DNA of 64,000 nt. Source: Mesorhizobium sp. ZC-5 (GTDB lineage: Bacteria > Pseudomonadota > Alphaproteobacteria > Rhizobiales > Rhizobiaceae). Positions 39,709-48,585 of the stretch are shown one piece after another. Numbering within the stretch: position 1 is the stretch's first letter; each line of letters begins with the position of its first letter. Location: contig NZ_JAOWPT010000004.1 of NCBI RefSeq assembly GCF_025753855.1, positions 534,174-598,173 on the forward strand. The letters run 5' to 3'. The translations under genes and the position numbers were made by a program. The notes beneath the pieces are model-generated. The model saw nothing but the letters and a program-made list of their open reading frames with translations, had not been told where the DNA came from and ran no database searches.

Positions 39709-40539
39709 TTACTCAGGCGCGGTTGGTTCCGCAGCGCTCGTCTGTTGGGTGCCCGTCAACTGGGCGAATGTCTGTTGCTCGCCGAGCCAGGCGGCATAAT
39801 CCTCGTCGGTGTCGACCATGACGATCCCGCGCATGAAGGCATGGCCCTGCCCGCACAGTTCAGCGCACAGCACCTCGAAGCTGCCGGTGCGGGTCGGCGT
39901 GAACCAGAAATAGGTGACCGAGCCCGGCACCATGTCCATCTTGGCGCGGAATTCCGGCACGTAGAAATCATGCAGGACGTCTATGGAACGCAAGAGCATC
40001 TTCACCGGCTTGTCGATCGGCAGGTGCAGGTCGGCGGCTTCGACGATCACGTCGTCCTGGCCGTTGGGATCGTCGGCCTTGAGGCCAAGCGGGTTCTCGG
40101 GGGTCACCTCACGGGTATCCGCCAGACCGAGCTTGCCGTCTTGGCCCGGCAGGCGGAAGCTCCACTGCCACTGCTGGGCTACCACCTCGACCTCGGTGGC
40201 GTCGTTCGGAACCGTGACGAACTGGTGCCAGACGAAGAGGCCGGGCGCCAGCATCGCGGCCACGCCGATGCCGGTGGCGACGGTCAGCCACGATTCGAGC
40301 CGCTTGTTCTCCGGTTCGTAGTGGGCGGTGTTTCCTTCCTTGTGGCGGAAGCGCCAGACACAATAGGCCATGAACAGAACGACCGCGGCGAACACCACGC
40401 CGGTGATCCAGAACGTGGCGGTGATGGTGTGGTCGATATAGCTCCAGTTGGAGGCGATCGGCGTCCACCACCACGGGCTTACGAGGTGGAACACCACCGA
40501 ACCAACGACAACTGCAACCAGTAAGAGCGCGACAGCCAT
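39709..40539 (-). CDS. coxB: cytochrome c oxidase subunit II
   Basis: 276-residue subunit with membrane helices in the first 120 residues and a periplasmic cupredoxin domain. The CuA site is complete: CAELCGQGHAFM gives C225, C229, H233 and M236, with the other histidine in DVLHDFYVPEF. EVVAQQWQWSF is the aromatic electron-entry region. This shows a cytochrome c rather than quinol oxidase. No C-terminal heme c domain is present. It is the first gene of the oxidase cluster, 92 bp before subunit I. Equivalent to coxM in the alternative-oxidase nomenclature. Confidence 0.93.
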   Translation of the reverse strand: MAVALLLVAVVVGSVVFHLVSPWWWTPIASNWSYIDHTITATFWITGVVFAAVVLFMAYCVWRFRHKEGNTAHYEPENKRLESWLTVATGIGVAAMLAPGLFVWHQFVTVPNDATEVEVVAQQWQWSFRLPGQDGKLGLADTREVTPENPLGLKADDPNGQDDVIVEAADLHLPIDKPVKMLLRSIDVLHDFYVPEFRAKMDMVPGSVTYFWFTPTRTGSFEVLCAELCGQGHAFMRGIVMVDTDEDYAAWLGEQQTFAQLTGTQQTSAAEPTAPE

Positions 40540-40993
40540 TCCTGTTCATCCCTGCCTCGAAGGCGCGAATCGAAAGGGCAATTCGTCCTAATGCTTCACC
40601 AACTCCAACGATCTCTCTTGCACACGAATTTGCGAATGCCAGAGAAGACTGAATGCATGTCGGTATCTGGCAGGAAGGGCGATGCGACTGCTTGAAAGGC
40701 GCATGAAACGCTTGGGCTCGGCCCGCATTCGAGCGGGGGGAGCTCTGGCATGCTCTCGACGACGGCCGGTCCGAAACCCGCCATGTCCGTGCCTCCTGTG
40801 CCGTCATGGACGGTCACGGAATTAAGCCCGGCCTGCAACATCATAGAAGCAGGTCTTAAAGCGCGGGCATGATCCCATCGGCCAACCGCCTTGTCAAACA
40901 AAGCCGGCACAGCTTTCCACAAGCTGCCTGCGACAAATTGACATTGGAGCGCGTCCTTTGGACGCACGATGGTAGGCCGATACAGTTGGCAAT
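40540..40993. other. intergenic region between the oxidase and fhc clusters
   Basis: 454 bp without a convincing gene. It should hold the promoter of the oxidase cluster (read leftwards from about 40560-40800) and the 3' end of the fhc transcript. The only clear structure is GCGTCC-TTT-GGACGC at 40951-40965, a hairpin about 30 bp after the fhcC stop without a T-run, possibly a weak terminator. Open frames here lack ribosome sites and family features. Confidence 0.5.
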
Positions 40994-41803
40994 TCAGCGC
41001 GGGAACATGATTTCACCGAGGCCGAGCACGGCATTGTCGCCGCCGAACCGGTGCTGCTCCCTGCCGAGCAGCTGCCGCTTCAGGATGCCTTCGGCAATCA
41101 GCTGGCGATCGAGAAGTGCGGCGAACACGCTGTCCGGCGCACCGCATTCGACGAAGCTCGGCGACAGCGATTTGGGGGCGCGGTCGAGCAGGATCGAGCC
41201 GCGGCGCATCAGGTAGCCGGGCATCTCGCCGGTTCCTCCGGCAATGACGATGGTGCCGGCAATCATCCGGCAGCCGGCATGGTCGCCGGCACCGCGCAGG
41301 ACGGCAATCAGACCGCGGCGCATGCGGTCGCCGGCGAAGGCGCCGGCCTTGCCGCGGACGACCAGGATGCCGCCGTTCATGCCGGCGAGTTCGCCGGCGA
41401 GCGGCCCGCCGAGATGGTCGCCGGCGTTGCCGCCGATCTCGATGCGGCCGCCGCGCATGCCCGAACCCGCATGCGGCCCGGCCTTGCCTTCGACGGTGAC
41501 CGCACCGCCGCGCATGCCGCGCCCTAGTTGGGCGCCAACGTCGCCGATGACGCGAATGGTGCCTTCGCTCATGCCTTCGGCCACCCGGTCGAGGCGGCTG
41601 CTGCCGCCGTCGAAAACGATGTCCTGAACGTCGCTGCCGGCGAACCGGAAAATGTCGCCTACGGTAGAGGCACGCTTCGACTGGCCGATGCGGATTTTCG
41701 CGATTTCCGGCTTCTCCAGCCCGGCGAGACGTTCCGGCGTCAACGGCGACAGGTCGAGCCGCTCCCGCGGCTCCGCGACGAGGGTGAAGGTCAGCGCTTT
41801 CAC
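40994..41803 (-). CDS. fhcC: formyltransferase/hydrolase complex subunit C
   Basis: 269-residue FmdC-like subunit of the Fhc complex that converts formyl-H4MPT to formate via formyl-methylofuran. The protein has the glycine-rich right-handed beta-helix repeats typical of the family (GAQLGRGMRGGAVTVEG, GPHAGSGMRGGRIEIGG, GDHLGGPLAG...). It has a structural role, holding FhcA and FhcB. GTG start overlaps the fhcD stop (GTGA). It is last in the order fhcB-A-D-C on the minus strand. Confidence 0.95.
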   Translation of the reverse strand: MKALTFTLVAEPRERLDLSPLTPERLAGLEKPEIAKIRIGQSKRASTVGDIFRFAGSDVQDIVFDGGSSRLDRVAEGMSEGTIRVIGDVGAQLGRGMRGGAVTVEGKAGPHAGSGMRGGRIEIGGNAGDHLGGPLAGELAGMNGGILVVRGKAGAFAGDRMRRGLIAVLRGAGDHAGCRMIAGTIVIAGGTGEMPGYLMRRGSILLDRAPKSLSPSFVECGAPDSVFAALLDRQLIAEGILKRQLLGREQHRFGGDNAVLGLGEIMFPR

Positions 41804-42708
41804 GGCAGGAGATCCTTCAAATGATAGAGGAACTTGCCGAGCTTGCCGCCGTAATTGCCGGCGCTGATGCGGGCGGCACCCTTCGTCGGCCCGAGGTCGG
41901 TGACCGCCTTGATGCCGGCCTTCATCGCCGCGGCGACTGCATCGCTGGTTTCGCCGTCGATGACGATTTCCAGCACGGCATTGATGTCGGGACCAAGCTG
42001 GCTCTTCACGACGCCGCGCAAGGTCGGTGCGAAAGCGTCATTGGTCGAGGCGATCATGCCTTTGTATTTGCCGCCGATCTTCGAGCCGGAGCGCACGATC
42101 CCACCGGGAAACGGCAGGATGGCGCCCGGGACTTGATGGATCGCCGCGACCACGGCTTCGGCCGCGGCAAGGGCCTTGTCGCTCGATCCGGCGAGCAGCA
42201 GAAGATTGCCGCCACCGACAGCTTCCTTGGTCAGCCCGGTCGCGGCCTCGCAGACGAACTCGCCGTCCATCACCGGAATGCGCCAGAAATGCCGGCCGCC
42301 GAGCTTCTTGGAAATCTGCCAGCCATCGCCGAAATAGCGCAGCGCCGACCCGAGCTTGAGCTGTGCCGACCCTTCGAGGCCAGCGAAACAGGCACTGCCG
42401 GGTGAGGTCAGCACACATTGCCCGACGCGGTTGAGCAACTGCTTCTGCAATTCGTCGGTGCTCATCGCGAAGACCATGACGCGGCAGCCGGGGCGCCCAT
42501 CCGGCGTTTCGGCCGGCGACAGTTCGGCATCGACCGCCGCCTCGCAGCCGCAGCCGATGACCGAGGTGGCGAAGCCGGTCATCGAGACGGCCGCCTGGCG
42601 CGCCCATTTGCGGTTAGGCCCGGTGATGACGATCGCCGTGGCGCGCATGCCGAAGGCTTCCGCATAGGTGTCGTCGATCACCACTCCGTTTACGGTCAGG
42701 TCCGGCAT
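41800..42708 (-). CDS. fhcD: formylmethanofuran:H4MPT formyltransferase, Fhc subunit D
   Basis: 302-residue formyltransferase (Ftr) that moves the formyl group from formyl-H4MPT onto methylofuran in the oxidative direction. It has the family N-terminus with VNGVVIDDTYAEAFGMRATAIVITG, close to archaeal Ftr. GCGCEAAVD and GVVKSQLGPDI lie in the two similar lobes. Its ATG lies 13 bp inside the fhcA gene, so the two are translationally coupled. Confidence 0.96.
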   Translation of the reverse strand: MPDLTVNGVVIDDTYAEAFGMRATAIVITGPNRKWARQAAVSMTGFATSVIGCGCEAAVDAELSPAETPDGRPGCRVMVFAMSTDELQKQLLNRVGQCVLTSPGSACFAGLEGSAQLKLGSALRYFGDGWQISKKLGGRHFWRIPVMDGEFVCEAATGLTKEAVGGGNLLLLAGSSDKALAAAEAVVAAIHQVPGAILPFPGGIVRSGSKIGGKYKGMIASTNDAFAPTLRGVVKSQLGPDINAVLEIVIDGETSDAVAAAMKAGIKAVTDLGPTKGAARISAGNYGGKLGKFLYHLKDLLP

Positions 42709-44327
42709 GCGATCTCGCCGAACGGTTTTTCGCGTGCGATCGCGGTATCGGGGAAGGTGAACCAGTCGAGCGACAGGCCGTAGCGCTGCTGGTGGTAGTC
42801 CTCCAGAAGCCGTGCCATCGCCTTGTCCGGCGGCTGCTCGAGCCGCAGCGCCCTGCCCCAGCGGTAATGCGTGATCTCGCCATCCTTGACGACGAGGTCG
42901 CCGTCCTTGAACACATAGGCCGCCCTGCCCAGCATCCGCGCGATATCGGTCCCCTTGCGGTAGACCGCGACATCGGCGATGGCGCCGGCGCCGAGATGGC
43001 CGCGATCGGCAAGGCCGAGCAGTTTTGCCGGCGCGGCCCGCGTCATGATGGCGATCTCCTCGAAGCTGTATTCACGCTCGATCGACATCAGCGACGAGGT
43101 GGCCAGCGCCGACTTCGGCAGTTTTTCGGCAGCCTCGCGGCGCGCATCGCGGTCCATCAGCAGCTGGAACAGCGCCGGATAGGCAGTGAACGGCGCGCCG
43201 TTCGGATGATCCGTAGTGAAGAATACCCGCCAGGGGTCTGTAATCAAAAGGAAAAGCTCGAGCCCTGTCGCCCATTGCACGGCACCGTAGAAATCCTCGC
43301 TGTACCGAAAAGGCACGATGCCGCCGCCATTGCCATCACCGTCATGGATGACGAATTTCCTGGGGCTGGCGCTGCCGCGCGCCGAAAACTGGCGCATCAC
43401 GTCGGAGGAAACAGTGACGGTCTGGCCAAACATCACCTGGCCGATGTCGATGGTGACCTCCGGCGTGCCATTGACGATCTCGGCAAGCCGGGCGGCGGCG
43501 GAAGAGAACTTGCGCTTGCCCTCGGTGCCGTAGCCGTAGAATTGCAGATGGGCGAGATGCATCGGCACGCCCTCCGCCGCCGCGATGGTCGCCGCGGCCG
43601 TATCCGCCGATCCCGGCACGCCGAGATTGTTGCAGTGGACATGCAGCGGATGCGGAATGCCGAGCCGTTCGACCGAGGCCTGCAAGGTCTTGACGATCTT
43701 GCGCGAACTGACGCCGTACCAGGGCACCTCGTCATCGAGCGAGAAGGTGCGCGCATTCTCCTTGAAGGCGGCTGCCGCGCCCGCGTTGATGACCTTGACG
43801 CCGAGCGCCCGCGTCGCGCCGACCGTCCAGCCGACATAGTCGTCGATCATTGCCGGGGAAGCGCCATCGCGGATCATCGACAGCAGGAAATCGTCGTTGC
43901 CGAGGATCGCGAGCGTCGCCTTGTCGATGATCGGGATGTCGGCGAGTTCGAGATGGGTGTGCAGCGCGGCACCCGGCGACATCGCCGGCTCGACCACCGT
44001 GGTGAAGCCCATTTTTGCGTAGAGGCAGCCCGTCTCGAAAGTCGACCAGCCGGCGTTGGAGAGCGGCGTTGCGGTCGGGCGCGGCATATGCGCCGCATGC
44101 TGTTCTGGCAACAGCAGGCGGGCTGTGTTCACATTGCCGCCGCCGATATGCGAGTGGATGTCGATGGCGCCCGCCATCACGACGCAACCGGACGCATCGA
44201 TGGTAGTGCCCGCCTGGGCGTCCCGGGGCGCGTCGACGATCTCGCCGCCGTCGAGCCACAGATCGCCAATGCCCGCGCGGCCATTGGTCGGGTCGATGAT
44301 TTCGCCGCCTGTAATCCTGGTCAGCAT
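42696..44327 (-). CDS. fhcA: formyltransferase/hydrolase complex subunit A, formyl-methylofuran hydrolase
   Basis: 543-residue amidohydrolase-superfamily subunit that hydrolyses formyl-methylofuran to formate. Metal-site elements are DIHSHIGGG near residue 57, HVHCNNLGVPG and FFTTDHPNGAPF with the catalytic aspartate. Length matches FhcA of methylotrophs and the archaeal FmdA subunit. ATG at 44327 is chosen since it overlaps the fhcB end by 7 bp; the frame is open to 44681 but that is fhcB shadow. In the known bacterial complex a bound polyglutamylated methylofuran shuttles between FhcD and FhcA. Confidence 0.96.
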   Translation of the reverse strand: MLTRITGGEIIDPTNGRAGIGDLWLDGGEIVDAPRDAQAGTTIDASGCVVMAGAIDIHSHIGGGNVNTARLLLPEQHAAHMPRPTATPLSNAGWSTFETGCLYAKMGFTTVVEPAMSPGAALHTHLELADIPIIDKATLAILGNDDFLLSMIRDGASPAMIDDYVGWTVGATRALGVKVINAGAAAAFKENARTFSLDDEVPWYGVSSRKIVKTLQASVERLGIPHPLHVHCNNLGVPGSADTAAATIAAAEGVPMHLAHLQFYGYGTEGKRKFSSAAARLAEIVNGTPEVTIDIGQVMFGQTVTVSSDVMRQFSARGSASPRKFVIHDGDGNGGGIVPFRYSEDFYGAVQWATGLELFLLITDPWRVFFTTDHPNGAPFTAYPALFQLLMDRDARREAAEKLPKSALATSSLMSIEREYSFEEIAIMTRAAPAKLLGLADRGHLGAGAIADVAVYRKGTDIARMLGRAAYVFKDGDLVVKDGEITHYRWGRALRLEQPPDKAMARLLEDYHQQRYGLSLDWFTFPDTAIAREKPFGEIACRT

Positions 44328-45412
44328 GGCAGTGCCACCCTGTCGAGATGGCCGGCGACCATGCGCAGGACCGAAGCCGCCGAAGGCAGAACCGAGACCG
44401 GCACCGTGGCCGCCGCCGCCCGGAAGGTTCCAACGCGAGAATTGTACGCGACGCCGTCGTGGTCGATGCCAGCGGCCCCGATGGCGATGGTGATCGCCGC
44501 GTTGGGAACCGGTTTGCCGGTCTTCACCAAGGCAAGCAGCTTGGTGCCGTTGCGGCGGGCCGGCAGATGGTCGGCCGAGGCAGAGATACGCACATGCAGG
44601 TCCGCCTCGCCGGTCGCCAGCATGCGCGCCACATCGAAGCGCCAGGGATCGAATTCGACAAAGCCGCGCGCAAAACCGCAACGCAACGGAAAGCCGGTCA
44701 TCCAGGTGGAGGCGAGCGCTGAGCCCCAGCCGCTTTCGCTGGCGGGAAGATGAAGCGCGGAGGCCCGCGATTTGCGGTTGAGGTCGCCGACGAGGCCCTG
44801 CAGCATCTCCAGCGCCAGACCGTCGGCGCCATGGCCGGAAAACAGGAAAATCGGGAACCGAGCCGTCTCCAGCGCCGCAGCGAACCGCTTGAAATTTGTC
44901 GCCGGCGCCGCCACCTGCCGGCCGGCAAGCTGGGCGCGAAGCGATGCCAGCGTGGCACCGAGCCCGGCATCGCCGCAGGACAAACGGGTTGGCTTCATAT
45001 TGCTGGAAAGGCCGGACGCACCAAGCTTGCCGTCGCCGACCAGGAAAAGTTCACGCGCCTTGGCGGAGGAAAGATCGGGCACGGTTTCGGCCAGGTCCGC
45101 CACCAGGTCGTGATGTGCTTCGGGCAGTTCGCCCACGATCACCACGACATCGGCCCGCCGGCGCGTCTCGCCGGGCGCGACGGTCATGCCGCCCTTGCCG
45201 GTGAAGAGCGCGGTTTCGCGGGCGAGCGCCGCGCTGTCCACATGGTCACAGACGCCGCCGACCTTTTCGGCGAGCGCGATCGCCGCACGTGTCCCATGTA
45301 CATCCGTGTCGAAGCTGAAGACCGGGCACCGGCTTGAATCCAGAAGCTCCGCGGCATGTTCCGCCGCGCGCTCGACCAGCGTCTCCCGGTTGCCGATCCA
45401 TGCAACCGCCAT
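44321..45412 (-). CDS. fhcB: formyltransferase/hydrolase complex subunit B
   Basis: 363-residue FmdB-like subunit, first of the fhcBADC run. The archaeal homologue is a tungsten/molybdenum pterin enzyme, but bacterial FhcB lacks the cofactor-binding residues and is thought to be structural. No Cys-rich cluster or pterin-binding motif was seen here, which fits the bacterial form. GWGSALASTWMTGFPLRCGFARG is a typical conserved stretch. A 211-bp divergent gap to the YdeI-type gene should contain the promoter. Confidence 0.93.
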   Translation of the reverse strand: MAVAWIGNRETLVERAAEHAAELLDSSRCPVFSFDTDVHGTRAAIALAEKVGGVCDHVDSAALARETALFTGKGGMTVAPGETRRRADVVVIVGELPEAHHDLVADLAETVPDLSSAKARELFLVGDGKLGASGLSSNMKPTRLSCGDAGLGATLASLRAQLAGRQVAAPATNFKRFAAALETARFPIFLFSGHGADGLALEMLQGLVGDLNRKSRASALHLPASESGWGSALASTWMTGFPLRCGFARGFVEFDPWRFDVARMLATGEADLHVRISASADHLPARRNGTKLLALVKTGKPVPNAAITIAIGAAGIDHDGVAYNSRVGTFRAAAATVPVSVLPSAASVLRMVAGHLDRVALPC

Positions 45413-45623
45413 TCACTACGCTACTTTCTGGTGCCGGCCCCAACTCTAGATGAAACTATTTTGGCCGTGAACCCCCGTTCCAGCGTCAAATTAGAGAATG
45501 TCCGCATGCGAGATCAATTGCCGCAAGCGGAGAAGTCTGCTGCTGTACTTCGATCCGGCCGCCGACCTAAACTGGACCCGCATTGTCGCGCGGAGAGAAT
45601 ATGCAGATCGAGTTTCCATTCTG

Positions 45624-46223
45624 ATGGCCCCCTTCAAGGTCGATCCCGGCAAGGTCCATGAATTCAAGGACGCTGCGAGCTTCTACGAATGGCTCGGCAA
45701 GCACCACGACAGCGAAGACGATGTCTGGATCAGGATCCATAAGGTGGGTTCGGGGCTGCAATCGATCACGCCGAAGCAGGCCATCGACGTCGTGCTGTGC
45801 TGGGGCTGGATCGACGCCATCCGCAAGGGGCTGGACGACAAGAGCTATTTGCAGCGCTACACGCGCCGCCGCGGCAAGAGCACCTGGAGCCAGATCAATG
45901 TCGACAACGTCGCCAGGCTGATCGAGGAAGGCCGGATAACCGAGCACGGGCTGCGGGAGGTCGAGGCGGCCAGGGCCGACGGGCGCTGGGACCGCGCCTA
46001 CAAGAGCGGCAAGGACATGAAGATACCCGACGACCTGCAGGCGGCAATCGATGCCGAACCCAAGGCCCGCGAAATGCTGGAGAAGCTCAGCGCGCAGAAC
46101 CGTTTCGCGCTCGCCTTCCGCACCCACAATATGAAGACCGAAGCCGGCCGCAGGAAGAAGATCGAGAGTTTCGTCGACATGCTGAAGCGTGGCGAGACGA
46201 TCTACCCGCAGGCCAGGAAATGA
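45624..46223 (+). CDS. YdeI/OmpD-associated family protein
   Basis: 199-residue soluble protein of the YdeI-like family. Features are FYEWLGKHHDSEDDVWIRIHKVGSG near the start, VVLCWGWIDAIRKGLDD, YTRRRGKSTWSQIN and the C-terminal FVDMLKRGETIYP, which ends most members. Members are annotated as bacteriocin-protection proteins, but the biochemical role is not settled. ATG at 45624 is chosen because the conserved domain starts there; an upstream ATG at 45498 adds a non-conserved, Cys/Arg-rich stretch. It is not an H4MPT gene; it merely lies within the island. Confidence 0.8.
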   Translation: MAPFKVDPGKVHEFKDAASFYEWLGKHHDSEDDVWIRIHKVGSGLQSITPKQAIDVVLCWGWIDAIRKGLDDKSYLQRYTRRRGKSTWSQINVDNVARLIEEGRITEHGLREVEAARADGRWDRAYKSGKDMKIPDDLQAAIDAEPKAREMLEKLSAQNRFALAFRTHNMKTEAGRRKKIESFVDMLKRGETIYPQARK

Positions 46224-46318
46224 GCCTCCTCCAGCCGCGCTGGATGGCCGTTTCGTTCAAGAACTGCCGGATGGCGGATGGTACAAATGCCCTGTTCAAC
46301 GAAGAAAGGGCATGCACC

Positions 46319-46672
46319 ATGTCAACGCGAGGCACCGACCGCCAGATCGACAACATCGAGTTCAACGTCGCGGACATCGCACGATCACGCGCGTTCTACG
46401 GCGCCGCTTTCGGCTGGACGTTCACCGACTACGGGCCGACCTACTGCGAATTCACCGACGGCAGGCTGACCGGGGGATTCACCACAGGCGGCTCCTCTCG
46501 CCCGGGCGGCCCGTTGGTCATCCTCTATGCCGACGACCTGACCGAAGCGCAGCAGCGCATCGAAAAGGCCGGAGGAAGGATCGTCAAACCGACCTCCCCG
46601 TTTCCGGGCGGCCAGCGGTTCCATTTCGCCGACCCCGACGGCTATGAACTCGCCGTCTGGTCCGCCGGCTAA
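46319..46672 (+). CDS. VOC family protein (glyoxalase/bleomycin-resistance fold)
   Basis: 117-residue single VOC domain: IDNIEFNVADIARSRAFYGAAFGWTFTDYGPTYCEF at the N-terminus and FHFADPDGYELAVWS at the C-terminus, where the glutamate is a usual metal ligand. It may be a metal-dependent lyase, isomerase or antibiotic-binding protein; substrate unknown. GAAAGGG upstream of the ATG is a weak ribosome site. It is followed by a DoxX gene after 10 bp. Confidence 0.87.
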   Translation: MSTRGTDRQIDNIEFNVADIARSRAFYGAAFGWTFTDYGPTYCEFTDGRLTGGFTTGGSSRPGGPLVILYADDLTEAQQRIEKAGGRIVKPTSPFPGGQRFHFADPDGYELAVWSAG

Positions 46673-46682
46673 GGGCGGCTCC

Positions 46683-47051
46683 ATGCTCGATCTTATCCGA
46701 CAATTCGGGCTGCTGGTGCTCGGCGGCGTGTTCGTCTGGGCCGGAACCGAGCATTTCCTCAAGTTCGGTGCAGTAGCGGCCCAGCTTGCCGAGCGACAGT
46801 TTCCGGCGCCGAAACCCATGCTGGCCGCCGGCTCGGCATTGGAAGTGGCGGCTGGCCTGGCACTGGCGATCGGCATCGCACGTCCTTACGCGGCCGCAGC
46901 GCTCATCATCTTCACGGCCGCGGCGAGCGTGCTGGCTCTTGATTTCTGGCGCTACTCCGGCGCGGAGCGGCAAAGTATCCGCAACGCGTTCACCATCAAC
47001 ATCGCGGTCGTCGGCGGGCTGATCCTGGCGGGGGTCAGCGATCTGCAATGA
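46683..47051 (+). CDS. DoxX family membrane protein
   Basis: 122-residue protein with four hydrophobic helices. The N-terminus LIRQFGLLVLGGVFVWAGTEHFLKFGAVA and the central LEVAAGLALAIG are typical of DoxX-like proteins. Function is unknown in most cases; roles in redox sensing or membrane oxidoreductases have been proposed. It follows the VOC gene by 10 bp, and its stop overlaps an ATG that could start the AraC-type gene. Confidence 0.82.
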   Translation: MLDLIRQFGLLVLGGVFVWAGTEHFLKFGAVAAQLAERQFPAPKPMLAAGSALEVAAGLALAIGIARPYAAAALIIFTAAASVLALDFWRYSGAERQSIRNAFTINIAVVGGLILAGVSDLQ

Positions 47052-47167
47052 CATGGCCGGCGCCAGGGGCGGGAATTCGGGAACCCGTGGCTGTTGACGG
47101 CGTTGGCTGGGCGGGAGCAGAATCCGCTCCAGGGTTCAACCCGGCAACAGGTCCGAGCATCTGGCGA

Positions 47168-48016
47168 ATGAAACGGCGCTTTGCTTCATTGAACGAGGAT
47201 AGCCGGCAACATCGGCCTTTTGGCCCGATGCATGGTGCCGACGCGCCGATCCTGAGCCAGGCGGCGGGCGGCTACAGCGAGCATGCGCCGCAGGCTGCGC
47301 TGCGACCGCATTTCACATGCGCGTGGCGCCATGAAATCCCGGCTGGCCGCGACTGCACGCTAAGCGTTCCGCCCGACGGCTGCATCGACCTGCAATGGGT
47401 GAATGGGGCTTTGCGCATCGCCGGTCCCGACAGGGAACCCAACATCGAACACCTGCCGGCGGGTTCGACCGTGTTCGGCCTGCGGTTCCAGGCGGGCAGC
47501 GCGGCGCGATGGCTACGTATTCCGGCGTCCGACATCGTCGACCAACGGCTTCCTCTGGAAGCTTTCTGGGGCACCGAGGCGCGTTATATCGGCAACTGGA
47601 TCGGCGGGGCGCGGACCACGGAAGACATCGCCAACCGCTTTGAACTGGCGATGGCACGCAAGACGGCAGCGCTCGACGAGGATCCGGACGCCGCCGCCCG
47701 CCTGATCTTCCGCCTTGTCGAAGAGGCGGATCGCCGGCCCGGCACAGAGATCATCGATCTCCTGCGCGACAGGCTCGGGATGAGCGAGCGCACGCTCCGG
47801 CGTAAATGCCATGCCGCCTTCGGCTACGGGCCCAAGATGCTCGACCGCATCCTGCGCTTCCAGCGTTTCCTCAAGATCAGCCGCAGCGATGACGGCGCGC
47901 CGCTGGCCGGGCTGGCCGGTGAAATCGGCTATGCGGACCAGGCGCATCTGTCGCGCGAAACTCGCCGCTTGGCCGGGCTTACGCCGGGCGCGGTGCTGAC
48001 GCAGGTCGCCGGCTGA
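47168..48016 (+). CDS. AraC family transcriptional regulator
   Basis: About 282 residues. The N-terminal half matches the DUF6597-like sensor region (GGYSEHAPQAALRPHFTCAWRHEIPAG...VPPDGCIDLQWVNG), and the C-terminal half is an AraC HTH_18 domain (LGMSERTLRRKCHAAFGYGPKMLDRILRFQRFL, LAGEIGYADQAHLSRE). Start is uncertain: ATG at 47048 overlaps the DoxX stop but adds a non-conserved segment, ATG at 47168 fits better, and ATG at 47228 is also possible. It probably regulates the VOC/DoxX genes or itself. Confidence 0.85.
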   Translation: MKRRFASLNEDSRQHRPFGPMHGADAPILSQAAGGYSEHAPQAALRPHFTCAWRHEIPAGRDCTLSVPPDGCIDLQWVNGALRIAGPDREPNIEHLPAGSTVFGLRFQAGSAARWLRIPASDIVDQRLPLEAFWGTEARYIGNWIGGARTTEDIANRFELAMARKTAALDEDPDAAARLIFRLVEEADRRPGTEIIDLLRDRLGMSERTLRRKCHAAFGYGPKMLDRILRFQRFLKISRSDDGAPLAGLAGEIGYADQAHLSRETRRLAGLTPGAVLTQVAG

Positions 48017-48055
48017 TTGGCGGCGAGCCAGGCGCGGACTTCGGCAACGCCGATC

Positions 48056-48436
48056 TCAGTCGTATTTGATGTAGGCGAAACGCTGGTCGCCGTGCGGCGT
48101 GCCCTCGAGCGCGCCGCCCTCGCTGCCCGGCTGCCACTGGATGACGTCCTCGATCTTCCTGGCCAGTTCGAAATCCTTGTCGGTGATGCCCTTGGCGGCA
48201 TGGTTCATCAGCTTGACCTCGACGAAGGCGTAGGACGCGGCGATGTCGGGATGATGCCAGGCGGCTTCGGCGAGATGGCCGACGGTGTTGATGACCATCA
48301 GCGTGCCCTTCCAGCTGTTGGTCTTGTATTTGCGCCGGATCCAGCCGTTCTCGTAGCGCCATTTCGGCAGCTCTTTTTGCAGCCGCTCGGTGATCTCGGC
48401 TTCCGAATAGGTCTTTTCCTTGGCTGTCTCGCTCAT
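48056..48436 (-). CDS. pterin-4a-carbinolamine dehydratase-like protein
   Basis: 126-residue PCD/DCoH-like protein. Conserved elements are LPKWRYENGWIRRKYKTNSWKGTLMVINTVGHLAEAAWHHPDI, in which the adjacent histidines and the following aspartate region form the pterin site, and AYAFVEVKLMNHAAKGITDKDFELARKIE. ATG at 48436 has AGGAG upstream. Relatives occur in H4MPT gene islands, so it may act on an H4MPT-related pterin instead of tetrahydrobiopterin. It is divergent from mptG, with a shared 149-bp control region. Confidence 0.87.
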   Translation of the reverse strand: MSETAKEKTYSEAEITERLQKELPKWRYENGWIRRKYKTNSWKGTLMVINTVGHLAEAAWHHPDIAASYAFVEVKLMNHAAKGITDKDFELARKIEDVIQWQPGSEGGALEGTPHGDQRFAYIKYD

Positions 48437-48557
48437 CCCGGTCTCCTGTTTGTAACGATGCTTCCGGCACCAAAGTAGGAACCCCGGTTTGGGTCGCTCC
48501 GGCTTGCCCCGCAACCGAAAGCCGCTATCATGATGCCCGGCACCTAAACTTCTGTGA

Positions 48558-48570
48558 TGCATATCATGCA
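48558..48570. promoter_or_regulatory. palindrome TGCATATCATGCA in the mptG/PCD divergent promoter
   Basis: TGCAT-ATC-ATGCA is a perfect palindrome in an A/T-richer stretch 16 bp before the mptG ATG. It could be an operator for the mptG-mtdB operon. No regulator for it is known in the window. Confidence 0.35.
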
Positions 48571-48585
48571 CCCACTCGGGGGTAG

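Noticed and set aside
40596..40967. Possible 123-codon gene on the minus strand in the gap before the oxidase cluster
   Set aside because: No ribosome site, no domain features and codon use unlike neighbours; it contains a hairpin-repeat-like stretch.
42792..44753. 653-codon plus-strand frame opposite fhcA
   Set aside because: Pure antisense of a strongly conserved gene; no domain features.
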